Under the pieces are notes generated by a model. It searched no databases. It was not told the DNA's origin and saw nothing but the letters and a program-made list of their open reading frames with translations. DNA of 64,000 nt from Dermanyssus gallinae (Eukaryota > Arthropoda > Arachnida > Mesostigmata > Dermanyssidae): assembly GCA_003439945.1 (NCBI GenBank), contig QVRM01006577.1, forward strand, positions 124,001 to 188,000. The letters are read 5' to 3'. Each line of letters starts with the position of its first letter. Position 1 is the first letter of the stretch. Positions 11,084 through 22,311 of this stretch are shown one piece after another. Position numbers and translations under genes: made by a program.

Positions 11084-12751
11084 TTACGAGACTGGCCGAT
11101 GTATGAGACCTTGTGCGAGCAGGAACTCATAGAGTCGCTTAGTTTTGTTAACGTCGATACTGCAGAGTGAGCGTGCCCGGGACAGACGAATCCCGCCATT
11201 TCGCTGGCATTCGACAACCAGTTGTGACTTGAGTCCCAGATACGTCGAAGGAAAGAGCCGCAGATGCGAGCAGAATTCGCGCTCGTCGGTCGTCAACTTA
11301 AAGAACCCTTGCAGGTGTTCGATAGCCAACGGACTGGGCACCGATTTGTTGATACGGCGGGCGGCGGCGCCGGCGCCCAACGAAGCCCCGCTCGCTCCTG
11401 GCCGCACGAGCTGGGAAGTGCCGGCCAAACGCATCAGACTGTCCCGCTGCTGCCGCATGAGCAGCTTGCGCAGAACCCCGGGATCCTTGCTACTGCGCAG
11501 CACCTCTCGACACAGGGTGGGCTTCGTGTAGCCCGCCCGACGCGACCGATGCAGCCGTTCGAACAGCGCGATCTCGTGCTGCGACCGCAGGCCGTACGAA
11601 CGCGCATCGTGCAGACGGCACACGCGTCGCTTCAGCTGTTCGGCGAGCGCCAACGACTCCATGAGGGCGAGCATGTCGTCGGGCGACACCACGCTCACCA
11701 TGGGCAGCAGCCGGCGGACGCTCGTTTCGCCCAGGTCGCGGACGTAGCGCATCTCCCACTCGGCGTTCTGCGTCCGGCTCAGTAGGCCGTGCTGGGCCAC
11801 GATCTCCTTGGTGCGTTCCCGTGCGGCGACGCGACGCCGATAGCCGTCGACCAGCGCCATCTGAGCCTCGTAGTCGATTGGGTCCATTTGGGGGTGGCCT
11901 GGGCCCGGGCCCGAGCCTCGGCCGCGCGACCCGCTGCCGACGCCGTCGCTAAACGTGAGCCCTTCGAGCATCGACTCTGCCAGCGGGTCGGGCTCGGCGA
12001 AGAAGTCGCCCCGCGCCGCAAAATAGCCGGCGTACTCGTCCAACTGCTCGGCACTGCCCAGCTCGCATCTGGGCAGTCCGTGCACAGTGCTACTGGTTCC
12101 GCTAGTCGTGCTTGTGCCGCCACTGATGTAGGCCACTCGCGACCTGCCCAGGTAACGGTCTCGCTCTTCGTTGTCCTCCGAACCAATGTCACCGTTGTCA
12201 GCGTCGTGGTCGATGTTGTGCGGCCGACGCTCTCCTTGCCGCCAAGCCAGCCCCTTCCACCAGTTTCTGTACGTGTAGTAGCGAGCGTAGTGGGCGCGAC
12301 ACTCGTGAGCCGTCCTCGATCCTCCGCCGCCACCGCCGCCCAACGCGTCGGCGACGCTCTGCCAATTGCCCATGCCGTGGGTTTGCAGCGCGTCGAGCAG
12401 ACGCAGCTCGTCGGCCCCGCTCCAGTCCCAGCTGAGCAGTGGGCGGTTGGCGTGCTGGACCGCATACGGGTGGTCGTTGCGGTGTCGGCCAAACTCGGCA
12501 CCGCGTGCAAAACACGGGGGACACACGAGCACGGTCCCGTTGCACGACTCGGCGCGACAGGCGACGTGAGGTCGAAGCAGGTCGAGTTCGACGCGGCAGT
12601 TCGCGCAGATCGCGCCATCTGGCCCAAGGAGACCCGTCGCCTCCTCCAGACGACGGCCGGTGCCGCCACCGCTGCTATTCAGCTCAGCAGCGGTGTCGTC
12701 GCAGTTGTCATCCTGGTTGTCTGTGTTGCTGACTCTTCGTTGTGTCGCCAT
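11084..12751 (-). CDS. TADA2A: Transcriptional adaptor 2-alpha (TADA2A / Ada2a), intronless
   Basis: TADA2A is the Ada2 subunit that binds and stimulates the Gcn5 acetyltransferase in ATAC-type complexes, in the nucleus. It is a single 555-codon ORF. In order: an acidic N-terminus; a ZZ-type zinc finger at about residues 49-94 (Cys pairs 49/52, 65/70, 77/80 and His 90/94); a SANT/Myb domain at about 105-160 (LLSWDWSGADELRLLDAL, GNWQSVADAL); a charged middle region with the conserved RRRVAARERTKEIV helix; and a C-terminal SWIRM domain at about 468-555. That domain has EFCSHLRLFPSTYL, GGIRLSRARSL and IDVNKTKRLYEFLL, closer to TADA2A than TADA2B. A nine-glycine tract (about 138-145) interrupts the SANT domain. 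The coding region is far more GC-rich than its surroundings and produces long shadow ORFs on the plus strand. The start is the first in-frame ATG (ATGGCGACAC). Human TADA2A is about 443 residues, so this protein is longer. Confidence 0.95.
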   Translation of the reverse strand: MATQRRVSNTDNQDDNCDDTAAELNSSGGGTGRRLEEATGLLGPDGAICANCRVELDLLRPHVACRAESCNGTVLVCPPCFARGAEFGRHRNDHPYAVQHANRPLLSWDWSGADELRLLDALQTHGMGNWQSVADALGGGGGGGSRTAHECRAHYARYYTYRNWWKGLAWRQGERRPHNIDHDADNGDIGSEDNEERDRYLGRSRVAYISGGTSTTSGTSSTVHGLPRCELGSAEQLDEYAGYFAARGDFFAEPDPLAESMLEGLTFSDGVGSGSRGRGSGPGPGHPQMDPIDYEAQMALVDGYRRRVAARERTKEIVAQHGLLSRTQNAEWEMRYVRDLGETSVRRLLPMVSVVSPDDMLALMESLALAEQLKRRVCRLHDARSYGLRSQHEIALFERLHRSRRAGYTKPTLCREVLRSSKDPGVLRKLLMRQQRDSLMRLAGTSQLVRPGASGASLGAGAAARRINKSVPSPLAIEHLQGFFKLTTDEREFCSHLRLFPSTYLGLKSQLVVECQRNGGIRLSRARSLCSIDVNKTKRLYEFLLAQGLIHRPVS

Positions 12752-15700
12752 TGACGCCTATTGTGCGACATTCGCATGACCGGGGAAGGATAGAGGAATA
12801 ATAGAACACATACAAGATAGATGCATGTTGAAGTGGAGCGCGGTGATGTGTCGATGAGAGGTGTCGCTACTACGAGCATTGAATGACATGACTAGTACTA
12901 GAAACTGGGATCAAAGAGGCGGCGAGCGCCTGTGATGAGCTGATGGCCACGGAGCCCTGTGGGACGCCATAGCTCGCATGCACATTCTAATCACCACCCA
13001 ATCAAACTTAAATCGTCGACAATCCTTGCCGTATAATCGACGTTACCTTAATAACTTAATAAGGGGCTAATCAACGAGGCAGAAATCATTTAGAAAATGC
13101 ATAGTTGACAACAAGTGATATATGCGCTAGGCACATTCATCACCAAAAGTAACCAACGCAGAGACAAACTTTAAACGCACTATTTGTTAGCAGAATAGCT
13201 CTTTATAGCTTCAATAGAACACATAACTGCGTAGTATGCATGATAAAAAAAACATGTGAATATACAGGTGACAAGATTTGGACTTAACAAATAATAACTG
13301 CAATAGCGCCTACGTAGAGCTGGATCAAACCCTTTTCATACGCCGCTGAGCCCTGCAGTAAGACAGTAATACCTGCACGTTAAATTTCTACATTGTTTTA
13401 CAATTTAAACAGTGTTCTAATTATGCAAGGCACCCAACCAAATATAGTAGCAGTACTATTGACATCGTTATGACTAACACGGGTAAGACAGAGAAGTACT
13501 AGTACTATACAGTTGTCCGAAATCAGCAGAACCTGAATTTAATAGCGGCAACTATTCAGCCAGCTTTTTGTTTAGCTATTGGAATAAAATAATAATAAAA
13601 TACTGCTTTTTAAGACAAACAAAAGAGGTATTGTAATGGTACACGACTTATTGTGGTTGACGAAATCAAACTACAAATATATATCGTCGTCTGCCGTGAT
13701 CTGCAGAGATGCCGATCATGGAAGAGCCATCCGGCCGTAGCGTCAATAGTAGACTACGACCAAACGGTAGAACGCTAATCCCTTGGGAGAAAGATCGCAG
13801 ACACGTGTGGGACGTCACCGTATAGTGTATACTTGTCAGAAGCTATGTTGCCCGAACTGGCCGAGAAGTTGACTCCTTTGTTTATTTTGCGGATAACCGC
13901 AGATCAGCGAAACACAGAAAACTTACTCCGGAGTTAATCGTCCAGCCAATCGCCATAGAGACCTATAAGCTCATAGGGTCAGAAAACGTTCAATTTTTCA
14001 AAGAGCTTGGAAGAAGAAGACTAAACGCGGTCACAAAGGATCTCTGTTCTGGAGGAACGAACTGCAGCGCATATCGATCGAGGTTTGGCAGGAAAATACG
14101 GCGCCAGTTGAAAAGTTCCTTCTTTCCGCCGCAGGACTTTCTGAGAGTGGAATAACTGAATATTCCGAATACTATTTAAATTAATACAAATCAAGTATAT
14201 ACATTGTAAAACATATGTAATTGTATATATGCGCGTCAATATATTCAAACTGGCACACGAAGATGCGCATTAAGACATTTCGAAGACGCTGCAGAGGCGG
14301 AGAGAATTCCCTCTAGTAACCAAGAAGGGACCCATTTATAAAAGAGGTGCTCAGATGCTACTTAGTGTGCGCAAGGGTAGAAAAGACAGTCAATCGAACA
14401 ACCAACCCCCATCTAACAAAGCCATGAAATGGCCTCGATGACAGTGAGAAGGAGATTGGCGTGGGCCGTACCTATTCGTCAGCGTTCACGCAAAAGTAAA
14501 GGTAGAACTGGGGCTGACAGGTGCGAGGAGCTGTATCATCGTGATGCTTTGCAGGCTGTTTCACCGCGAAAGAACTCCGAAGGTGGCAATAGAACACCAT
14601 TTACAGGTGTTCTATTGCCGCCTTCTAAAAATGTTCCACTCTACAAATAGAACATTTTAGGAGTTTATGGATGCGAGTCAAGAAACAGCTGTGACATGGA
14701 CGTAGGCAGAGCGAATAAGAAAAGGAACCAAAATTAGGAACTTGGGTTCTTTCACACAGATCAACCGGATGTGTGTCGATCCTGAAATATCTCGATTTAT
14801 AGCTAACGAACTAAAGGAAGCCGAAGGTATTAAACAAAATGTAGTATTTACGTTTATCTTTTATATACATATTTTTTTCATTGGCACCGTCTTCTCCGAT
14901 GACAAATTTACTTAATACTACTCAAGACCGTGAATTTCAAGATCACCAACTGTTTGAAACCAATCACCCTTTACTTTTCCGTAATACAGCGCAATGCAAT
15001 GTGATGCATGGTCAAAAGGCAGGCAAAAAACCAAAAAAACAACAACAAAAAACCCAAACAAAAATCGAACCGCAAAAATAGAACCGGCAATACCCGAAGA
15101 AGGATAGAAATCTAGCGGAGCGTACAAATGTACAGAAAATATAATAATCAAACGAAGGTGTTACTGCTGACGCCTGCGTGGATGAAACCAGCTTTGTCTT
15201 ATCGGTGGCTGCCGATACATTATTGTTTTTTTGCGTGGTGGTGGTTGCTGCTGAGTGAGTATCGAACGAAAAACTCTAATTTAATTCTTGAAGATGGGCT
15301 CGTTGCGAGTATTCAACTAGAGACTCACTAGCCATTCTCGCTTCCTACCGGTGATAGTTTCCACAAAACGGCGATTCGACTTTGTGTTACATTTCTGCTC
15401 TCTCTCTCTCTATATATATAGCAATAGTGGTGAAACGAATGAACTAATATTACTGGCGGGTATCTCTATCACAACAATTCGACTACACGTGCGCACAGCA
15501 TACCTTCAACGATTTGCGTTCCGGCCCTTCCGGCGATTCAACGTTGAGCGAAGCTCTTGGTCATGGAGAGCAAAGAAAACTCACTTTGTTTTGTTTCCTA
15601 TTTACCGCCAAAAAGTATTATCGACTGTAAGTAAAAAAGTGGCTCGCGTTCTGGACGCGAAGACAGGTTGTAGGTGTCCTCCGACCGCTCGCTACCGCCA

Positions 15701-16317
15701 ATACAGCAGTCTGCAAAGCAGCCGTATCTTCTCTTGCGTACATATGATTCTTGTTTGACTTTGTTTGTGTTTTATATTTGTCGTCGTCTGCTAAGATGTC
15801 TGCTACCGTTCGACGGTTAATTCATTCATTCATCCATTCGTGATCCGTCCGTCGTTGTTGCGCAGACGAAAAGAGCAGACGACAACGACCACAACATCAA
15901 CAATAGTAATGATGGCGATGATCATCGGCACGATAATCGACTGATCCCAGCCGGCCGAATTTCGGCAACTCATAATTGTTATTGTTGTTTTTTGCCAGTC
16001 CTTGCCTGAGTGTGTCTGCAGGCGCAGTGCGGAAGCCGCAGCGATCACCATCCGACGGCTTCTACGGGTAGACAGGCAGGGAGGCAATAACAAACGAGCA
16101 GTGAGTAGCCGAAGCGGCCCTAGTGTGGGACGGCGAAACAGTCAACCAAGGCAGGTCTTTGGCAGCATTGAGTGGCAGCTGAAGTGAAATAGCGCTCGCT
16201 GCAGTGCTGCAGAAGAAGAGAGGCCCCAAGCCAGCCGTCGTAAACCTTTCGTCGTCAACTTAGTGACCCTGCTGCGCTCCACTCGAGTGGACGACATCCA
16301 CCCGACCAGAGGGGAAA
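12752..16317. other. Intergenic region, divergent promoters of TADA2A and PSMD6
   Basis: No recognisable gene. 13680-14100 has short gene-like stretches broken by stops (possibly old transposon sequence). A pair of adjacent hairpins lies at 14582-14660. 15830-16317 is GC-richer and probably holds the PSMD6 promoter and 5' UTR. Confidence 0.5.
14582..14660. repeat. Two adjacent hairpins
   Basis: Hairpin 1 pairs 14582-14598 (GGTGGCAATAGAACACC) with 14606-14622 (one mismatch, 7-nt loop). Hairpin 2 pairs 14625-14636 (CTAAAAATGTTC) with 14650-14660 (GAACATTTTAG). They lie two bases apart. Confidence 0.7.
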
Positions 16318-17534
16318 ATGCCAGCGGAAAACCTTCAAGATGAGGCGTTGGAGAAGAACCCAAACCTCGAGCTTGCCCAATGGAAGTATCTGTTGGAACA
16401 CCACGAGCCGACCAATCAGAAGCTCAAACAGGATCTCCTCGAAGCGATCAACAAAGACGGTGAGTCGATTCGGCAAAAAGTCAGTTGCCAGTAACCCCCG
16501 TGCAGTAGATTATATGATTATGATGGTGATGATAATGACACCCATACCATTTACATTTTTATGAAGCAATGTGAAAAACAGTTCCGTGGACGTTAAATCT
16601 TGGCTGAGGGTCAGCCCGAAAACTTTAATTTTAATACCATTTACATTTAATTAGCAAAGCTATTTCTTGGTAGGTATTGTTGTTGTATCCACCTTCAAAC
16701 TTACTCACTCAAGAAAGCTATCTACTTCGATGTACTCGATACTCAATTCGAACGTCTGTCACGATGCTAACTTTGGCGCAGCTTCACTGTCCAACGCTCA
16801 GTGGCTATATAACTAACTACCCACTTCAGTGGCACCATTGCCGGCGCGCTTGTATTTTATTTGTAAGCGCACCTCATACTCGGATTGATATGGTGTCTTT
16901 GCGACACAGATAATATCTTGCTGCTACCACTTCGACTGTGGATAGCAGTGGTTTCTGAGCATTATCCGGAAAAGAAGCCATCACGGCCATCAGGCCGGTG
17001 ATGGCTTCTGTCTTGAGGATGATCAAGTTTAGATACGCTTGTGGGTCTTTTTAGTTGCCGGCGGTTTTATTTGGAACCTTCGCGTGGAATAGAGCTTACA
17101 GATAGAGGTGTCTAGCGGACGATATTTAATCTCAATCGTATGCACCTGTTCTTACTTTGTTCATACTTACTTTGAGCGAAATAGAGATTGAAAAACAAAT
17201 ATATTTACCGGGAGAATGTCGTCGTCGTTGTTGGTGGTACTGGTACTACTAGGGATTCTACTGATTCTTCTTGCAGACATGGCACCCTTCTACGAAGAGT
17301 GCTGCCGCGATCTGGGTTGGCCGGTGGAAAACAAGCTCATGGATAAGCTGAAACAAGGCCAACCGCACCGTGCTTGGCCTAAACTTGATGGAGCAATCGC
17401 CGATGCCGAGAAGAACCTCGGAGAGATGGAGGTACGCGAGGCCAACCTGCGGAAAGCTGAACACCTGTCGCGCATCGGTATGTTGTCATACTGTAGTTAA
17501 TCACACTTCAGCTTCATGACAGTACATGTTACGT

Positions 17535-17580
<46 letters not shown>

Positions 17581-19464
17581 CTTTTTACTGCAGGGACGAA
17601 CATGCTCAAAAAACGTTCTACATTGACATGTTGATGTTGTTGTTTGTAGGTGACAAGGAAGCGACGTTAGTACAGTTTCGAAAGACGTTTGAGAAGTCCG
17701 TTTCGGTGGGACACAAATTGGATCTGCTGTTCCATCAGATTCGGGTTGGCCTATTCTACCTGGACCACGAGCTCGTAACAAAAAACATTGAAAAGGCAAA
17801 AGCTCTTATCGAGGAAGGCGGTGACTGGGATCGCCGGAATCGGCTCAAGGTTTGTCTCAAACGCGCTCATGCATACTTAATGGTTGAGGTTGAATCACAA
17901 TCAGACCTACAGTTAGATATTCGGCATATCAAACGCACCAACAAAATGGTCAAATAAGACTCACGACTTCGCATGTTTAGTATACCTCGATAAAATCGCG
18001 CTTCGAGTAGGTGCAACCCGTCTTTTAGGACTATTTGATTAGAAATGTTGCATACATTTTAATGCCACTTTGATCTTAGGTAATAATTATTAGTAATAAT
18101 GGAGCTGGTGTTATCCTTTCGCAGGTGTATCAAGCATTTTACTCCCTGGCGATTCGCGACTTCAAGACGGCAGCCACCCTCTTCCTCGATACGGTTTCGA
18201 CATTCACTTGCTACGAGCTAATGGACTACAAACAATTCGTCACGTATACCGTTCTGTCCGCGATGCTGGCCCTGGGTCGTACGGAACTTCGCGAGAAGGT
18301 TATCCGGGGTTCGGAGATTTTGGAAGTTCTTCACGGCCTTCCTGACATCAAGGAGTACCTCTTTTCACTCTATCAGTGCCAGTACTCAGTCTTCTTCCGC
18401 CGACTCGGTACGTATCATTACCACGTGAGACAAGATTTACGTTCCGCGCGATATCAATTGTCCAAGGACAGCTGCGGACTCTTTCGCCATCAAATTGTGT
18501 GCAACTTTTACGTATTTTTATTGGCATCTGGAAGTTGGCACGTATGGACTAGCTGTGTGTGTGTGTGTTTTGCTACGCATACCGTAGAATGTCGTAGCCT
18601 ACGTTGTTAGACGGCAATACTTTTAACTTGTCGGCTTGCCGGTTGGTTATTGATGTGCTACTACTAGACATTGCCTTTTATTGACATTGTTGTTGTCTCT
18701 ATTGCCGTTTTTACTTCGAACATATCATACACAATACATACGTGAAGATTGTTTTTTTTTTTATATAAGTCAACCGTGATGTGTTCTTCGTGTTTGTTTT
18801 GTTCACGTTTCATCTGGAAACTACAGCGATGGTGGAAGGCATGATGAAAAGGGATCGTATGTTGAGTTCCCATTATCGTTTCTACGTGCGTGAGATGCGC
18901 ATCCTTGCGTATACGCAGCTGCTGGAAAGTTATCGATCACTCACTCTACAGTACATGGCGCAGGCATTCGGCGTCTCCGTTACCTTTATCGACCAGTAAG
19001 TTTTGCATCTTTTGTCTGATATTTCTCTACGCCTATTTCATAGAATAATCTGTGACGTATATATATATATACGTATGTAGCCATACGTAGTAATATTATT
19101 ACTATTGGTGGTATGTTGCGCTAATATGTCGTGTTCTTGCTCCCCGTATTTACTGTCATTGCGCTGTGGTTGGCATATTATTGTAGGTTTTTGTTTGGAA
19201 TCTCCGGTTTCTTTATCCACTCTGTCCGGCTAGCGCGATAAGAGTTAGTAACATAGACTACAGCTTTATTAATCTAATTAACGTTTCAGAGAGTTGGCAA
19301 GGTTTATTGCCGCGGGTCGGCTGCACTGCAAGATCGACAAGGTCAATGGTATCGTTGAAACCAACCGGCCGGACAGCAAGAACTATCAGTATCAGGCAAC
19401 CATCAAGCATGGTGATGTCCTCCTTAACAGAATACAGAAGCTATCCAGAGTCATCAACATCTGA
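16318..19464 (+). CDS. PSMD6: 26S proteasome regulatory subunit PSMD6 / Rpn7, six exons
   Basis: PSMD6 is a PCI-domain subunit of the proteasome lid, needed for assembly of the 19S particle. Exons by splice signals: 16318-16459, 17277-17477, 17650-17849, 18125-18407, 18827-18995 and 19290-19464. All donors are GT and acceptors AG, and phases join cleanly (1,170 nt, 389 aa, identical in length to human PSMD6). The start is GAAAATGCCAGC; the protein begins [15 protein letters not shown]. Recognisable family segments are [92 protein letters not shown] and the C-terminal winged-helix part [14 protein letters not shown], ending LSRVINI. The N-terminal two thirds is a TPR-like helical repeat; the PCI domain spans roughly residues 195-365. 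Introns are short to medium; intron 2 carries a (TA)n run. An AATAAA lies at 19784. Confidence 0.98.
16973..17009. repeat. Hairpin in PSMD6 intron 1
   Basis: AGAAGCCATCAC-GGCC pairs with GGCC-GGTGATGGCTTCT around a 4-nt loop. The stem is about 16 bp with one bulged base. It is entirely intronic. Confidence 0.65.
17538..17577. repeat. (TA)n microsatellite in PSMD6 intron 2
   Basis: A 40-bp pure AT run between the exon 2 donor and the exon 3 acceptor. Confidence 0.95.
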
Positions 19465-19783
19465 GCTAGATGTAGGTTCCTGGGCAACCGGATCGAATCG
19501 ACCATTTGGGCAAAGCACACATGTACATGCGCAATTAATTAACTAACTAACATCTCGCCTTTGCCACCATCTATGGCGAAAAATGCTGTGTGCTTTCTCA
19601 TCGGAGGTCTCAGACTTCTCTGCTCTTAGTGATGAAGAACGGACCTCAATATTGCTGCTTCACATTTGCGATATCAGGCGCCTTGACAGTCGGACAGAGA
19701 CAACGTCTCAAACGAGACATAATAGGGAATGATTGGGATTTGAGGTAAAATACTGTGAGAAGTATGGACGCGAGACCATTTTG

Positions 19784-19789
19784 AATAAA
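19784..19789 (+). terminator. AATAAA polyadenylation signal, candidate for PSMD6
   Basis: The canonical hexamer, 320 nt downstream of the PSMD6 stop. It is the first clear AATAAA on the plus strand after the gene. Confidence 0.5.
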
Positions 19790-20046
19790 CGATTGAGTCA
19801 GCGGACGTATTTATGTGCCCGTGTTTTAAGTCTTTTTTAGTCCAGTCACGCTAGCCAATGCAGAAGTAGTTAAGCTAGGCCGTTTAGGAACACAGCATGC
19901 AAAAAAGATATTTAACGTACATGCCCTCGTCGAGATCATGCATGCTCTTTCCCACGTTGTAGATTACTTTTTCAGATTTTTTAAAATAAATATAGAAAAC
20001 GACACTGTGTGACTAAACTATATTTTGCTATTTTTACTTTTCTTTC

Positions 20047-20114
<68 letters not shown>

Positions 20115-20127
20115 TCGTATATATATA
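20047..20127. repeat. Long (TA)n microsatellite
   Basis: About 80 bp of TA repeats with single interruptions (tgta, tcgt). It directly abuts a putative inverted-repeat element. Confidence 0.95.
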
Positions 20128-20887
20128 TGGTGTCCATCCATGAATGAGCCATTCAAAGTTTTCTTAGGAAAGACAGTGAACTTTCTAAAGTGTATTATAT
20201 TGATATGGCTGACCTGAGATCTATGTTTAACAGAGAAGCTGAACATACCATTCTGCTTCGCCTTTATTTTTGGGAGGGTGTTTTAAGGAATGCATAATGC
20301 ACATGTGTCACTGGCAGCTAGTGGTGGGGGACTCACAAAACGACAAAACCTTGAGTTTCTTCCTACTTCATCGGGCTTGGGAATTGCATAGCATTATTTC
20401 GACCGATTTCTCAGAAAAGCTCTAGCGAAAGAAGAATAGACGTATTAAGATCAGTTTGCGAAAATCGAACTACTCTGATACCTCATGTTTTCTCTTTCAC
20501 ATTCAGCACTTTACGCCCATAAACAAACACATTCAGATTTTTTTGCGCATTTTAAGGGAATCATTTTAATACAAATTCGATGGTCATTCGGTGTGTGATA
20601 TGTGGCCCTAAGGGATTTCGACATCGGGAAGCGGAGGACAACGGCTTACGGAATTTTATAAATGGAACCACACTCGAATTGATACCAAAACCATCCTCAT
20701 GAAACGCTCTTGTTTCATGAGCTTAGTGGCAACTTTTAATTGGTAACTTTTTACATTTTTTAAAACTTATTTGAGTAAACTCACTCACACTTTTAAACAA
20801 GACATTTTTGTCCCCCTCGTTGAAAAAGATGTTCAACGAGTTCTACGACCCCCTTTAAATGTGGTCCATGCATCCATTGACACCCTG
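20128..20887. mobile_element. Putative non-autonomous DNA transposon (about 760 bp)
   Basis: The left end GGTGTCCATCCATGAATG and the reverse complement of the right end, GGTGTCAATGGATGCATG, match at about 14 of 18 positions. Both ends abut TA-rich sequence, and the right end reads ...gacaccctgca-ta. No ORF of note is inside. The block at 20268-20312 is shared with DHX8 intron 8 (31651-31712). The terminal repeats are short and imperfect, so the boundaries are tentative. Confidence 0.4.
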
Positions 20888-21003
20888 CATATCTAATGTT
20901 TTGATTATTTGCCGTTTGTATATATATATGGTACTACTTTAGGTTGATACTTAAAGTGATTGCACTTCACCGTTATAGCACTGTCTGTCGTACTAGGTAT
21001 TTT

Positions 21004-21009
21004 TTTATT
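21004..21009 (-). terminator. AATAAA polyadenylation signal, candidate for the RCCD1-like gene
   Basis: Minus-strand AATAAA, about 255 nt beyond the distal in-frame TAA (21261-21263) and 363 nt beyond the first stop. Confidence 0.4.
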
Positions 21010-21260
21010 TGATCTTTTTGTGTATGAAAATATATTACATGCTTATAGACAGGGACAACTAAACGAACGCCGTATACAGCGGCATCTTCGCTATATATAC
21101 ACACGCGCGGAAACACGACGAACTGTGCGCTAAAGAGTTCTTGTGTACACCTTTTTACATGCAGAGGCCTATAACTAGTTAGACGCTAGCTACTCGGGAG
21201 AATATTGTACGGCGCTCGTCCAAAAAGCTGCACGGATGCTATGAATTAAGGATGGCTTCA

Positions 21261-21371
21261 TTACTTGATCCTCACCGGCGGTTTGTTGTTGGCCATCATC
21301 TTCGGAAACGCTGATTTGTCGCCATCAGCGCTACCAAGACGGGAAGTGGGACTATCCGGGCTGCTGCTGTG
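21261..21371 (-). other. In-frame open extension after the RCCD1-like TGA stop
   Basis: Reading through the TGA at 21374-21372 gives 36 further sense codons in the same frame, ending in TAA at 21263-21261. The tail is Ser/Pro/Lys-rich and ends PPVRIK. The codon context TGA-C is the leakiest stop context known in eukaryotes. This could be a readthrough extension, part of a mis-modelled last exon, or chance. Confidence 0.3.
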
Positions 21372-22273
21372 TCAGACAGTTGAATCTGTTTTCTGTTGAC
21401 AGTCAATGTTATCGACGTCACACTGTCCGTAGTCGTTCCATCCCCACGCTCGAATCTGTCCTGTCTCGTCGATAGCAAGTGAATGGCGACTGCCACAAGC
21501 TACAGCTACAACCCGCTTGTCGCTGACCTGCAGCCAGAGTCGGAGAAGCAACCACGTTCGGCTTACTGCCTGCCGCTTTGGAGCCAGGTTGCCGCTGAGG
21601 TTCGTCAAGAGGAGGTGGACCTTCAACCTGTCCGTGTTGATTCCAGCCCCACTGGTAGACAAGGCCGCGCTCAGAAAGCGCCGTGCTGTGCCACCCACCA
21701 GCGGCTATTTCGACAACAGCAACCTCTTCGAGGGCGTCGACAGGTGTGAGTTCGTCGGAGCGCGCGAGTTCGCCTGAACCCTGTTGTCCTCGAGAGCCGT
21801 CGCCCCAACAGAGTACGGTTTTTTCGTCAGAGGTGAGCGCGACCACGTGATCGAATCCGGCGGCTATGCGCGAACATTGCACTGGCCACGACTTGAGGAC
21901 GGACTTTGTGTTGAAGTCGTAGATGAGTACGTCGGTATCGGTTCGTAGGGCGATTCGCATACACTCAAGCATGGCAACCTATAGCAAAAATGACCACATC
22001 ATGTTTGAAATGAAACGTCTGGTGTCGTTTATCATTTCACATTTGAGACTGACGTGCAGATCAGTCAGTCTTTGTTGTATAGATTACTCTCCAGACACAT
22101 CAAGAAAATTTGTATAGTATATATATACATATAATGGCTTACTTATTGAGCTATCTGTGCTTCCCGTTTTTTTTCCTTCGGCCTGATTTGAAAACCATTA
22201 AAACAAATTAAGAGTGGCCGGTCTAGGACTTAAATCGACAAGCCCCCGAATACAAGGCAGTGGCTCTGTTACC

Positions 22274-22311
<38 letters not shown>

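Noticed and set aside
11789..12754. 321-codon plus-strand ORF opposite TADA2A
   Set aside because: It is a shadow of the GC-rich TADA2A coding strand. The minus-strand frame has three recognisable domains; the plus frame has none.
15351..15758. 135-codon ORF upstream of PSMD6
   Set aside because: No domain, erratic composition, covers a TA/CT tract; likely chance.
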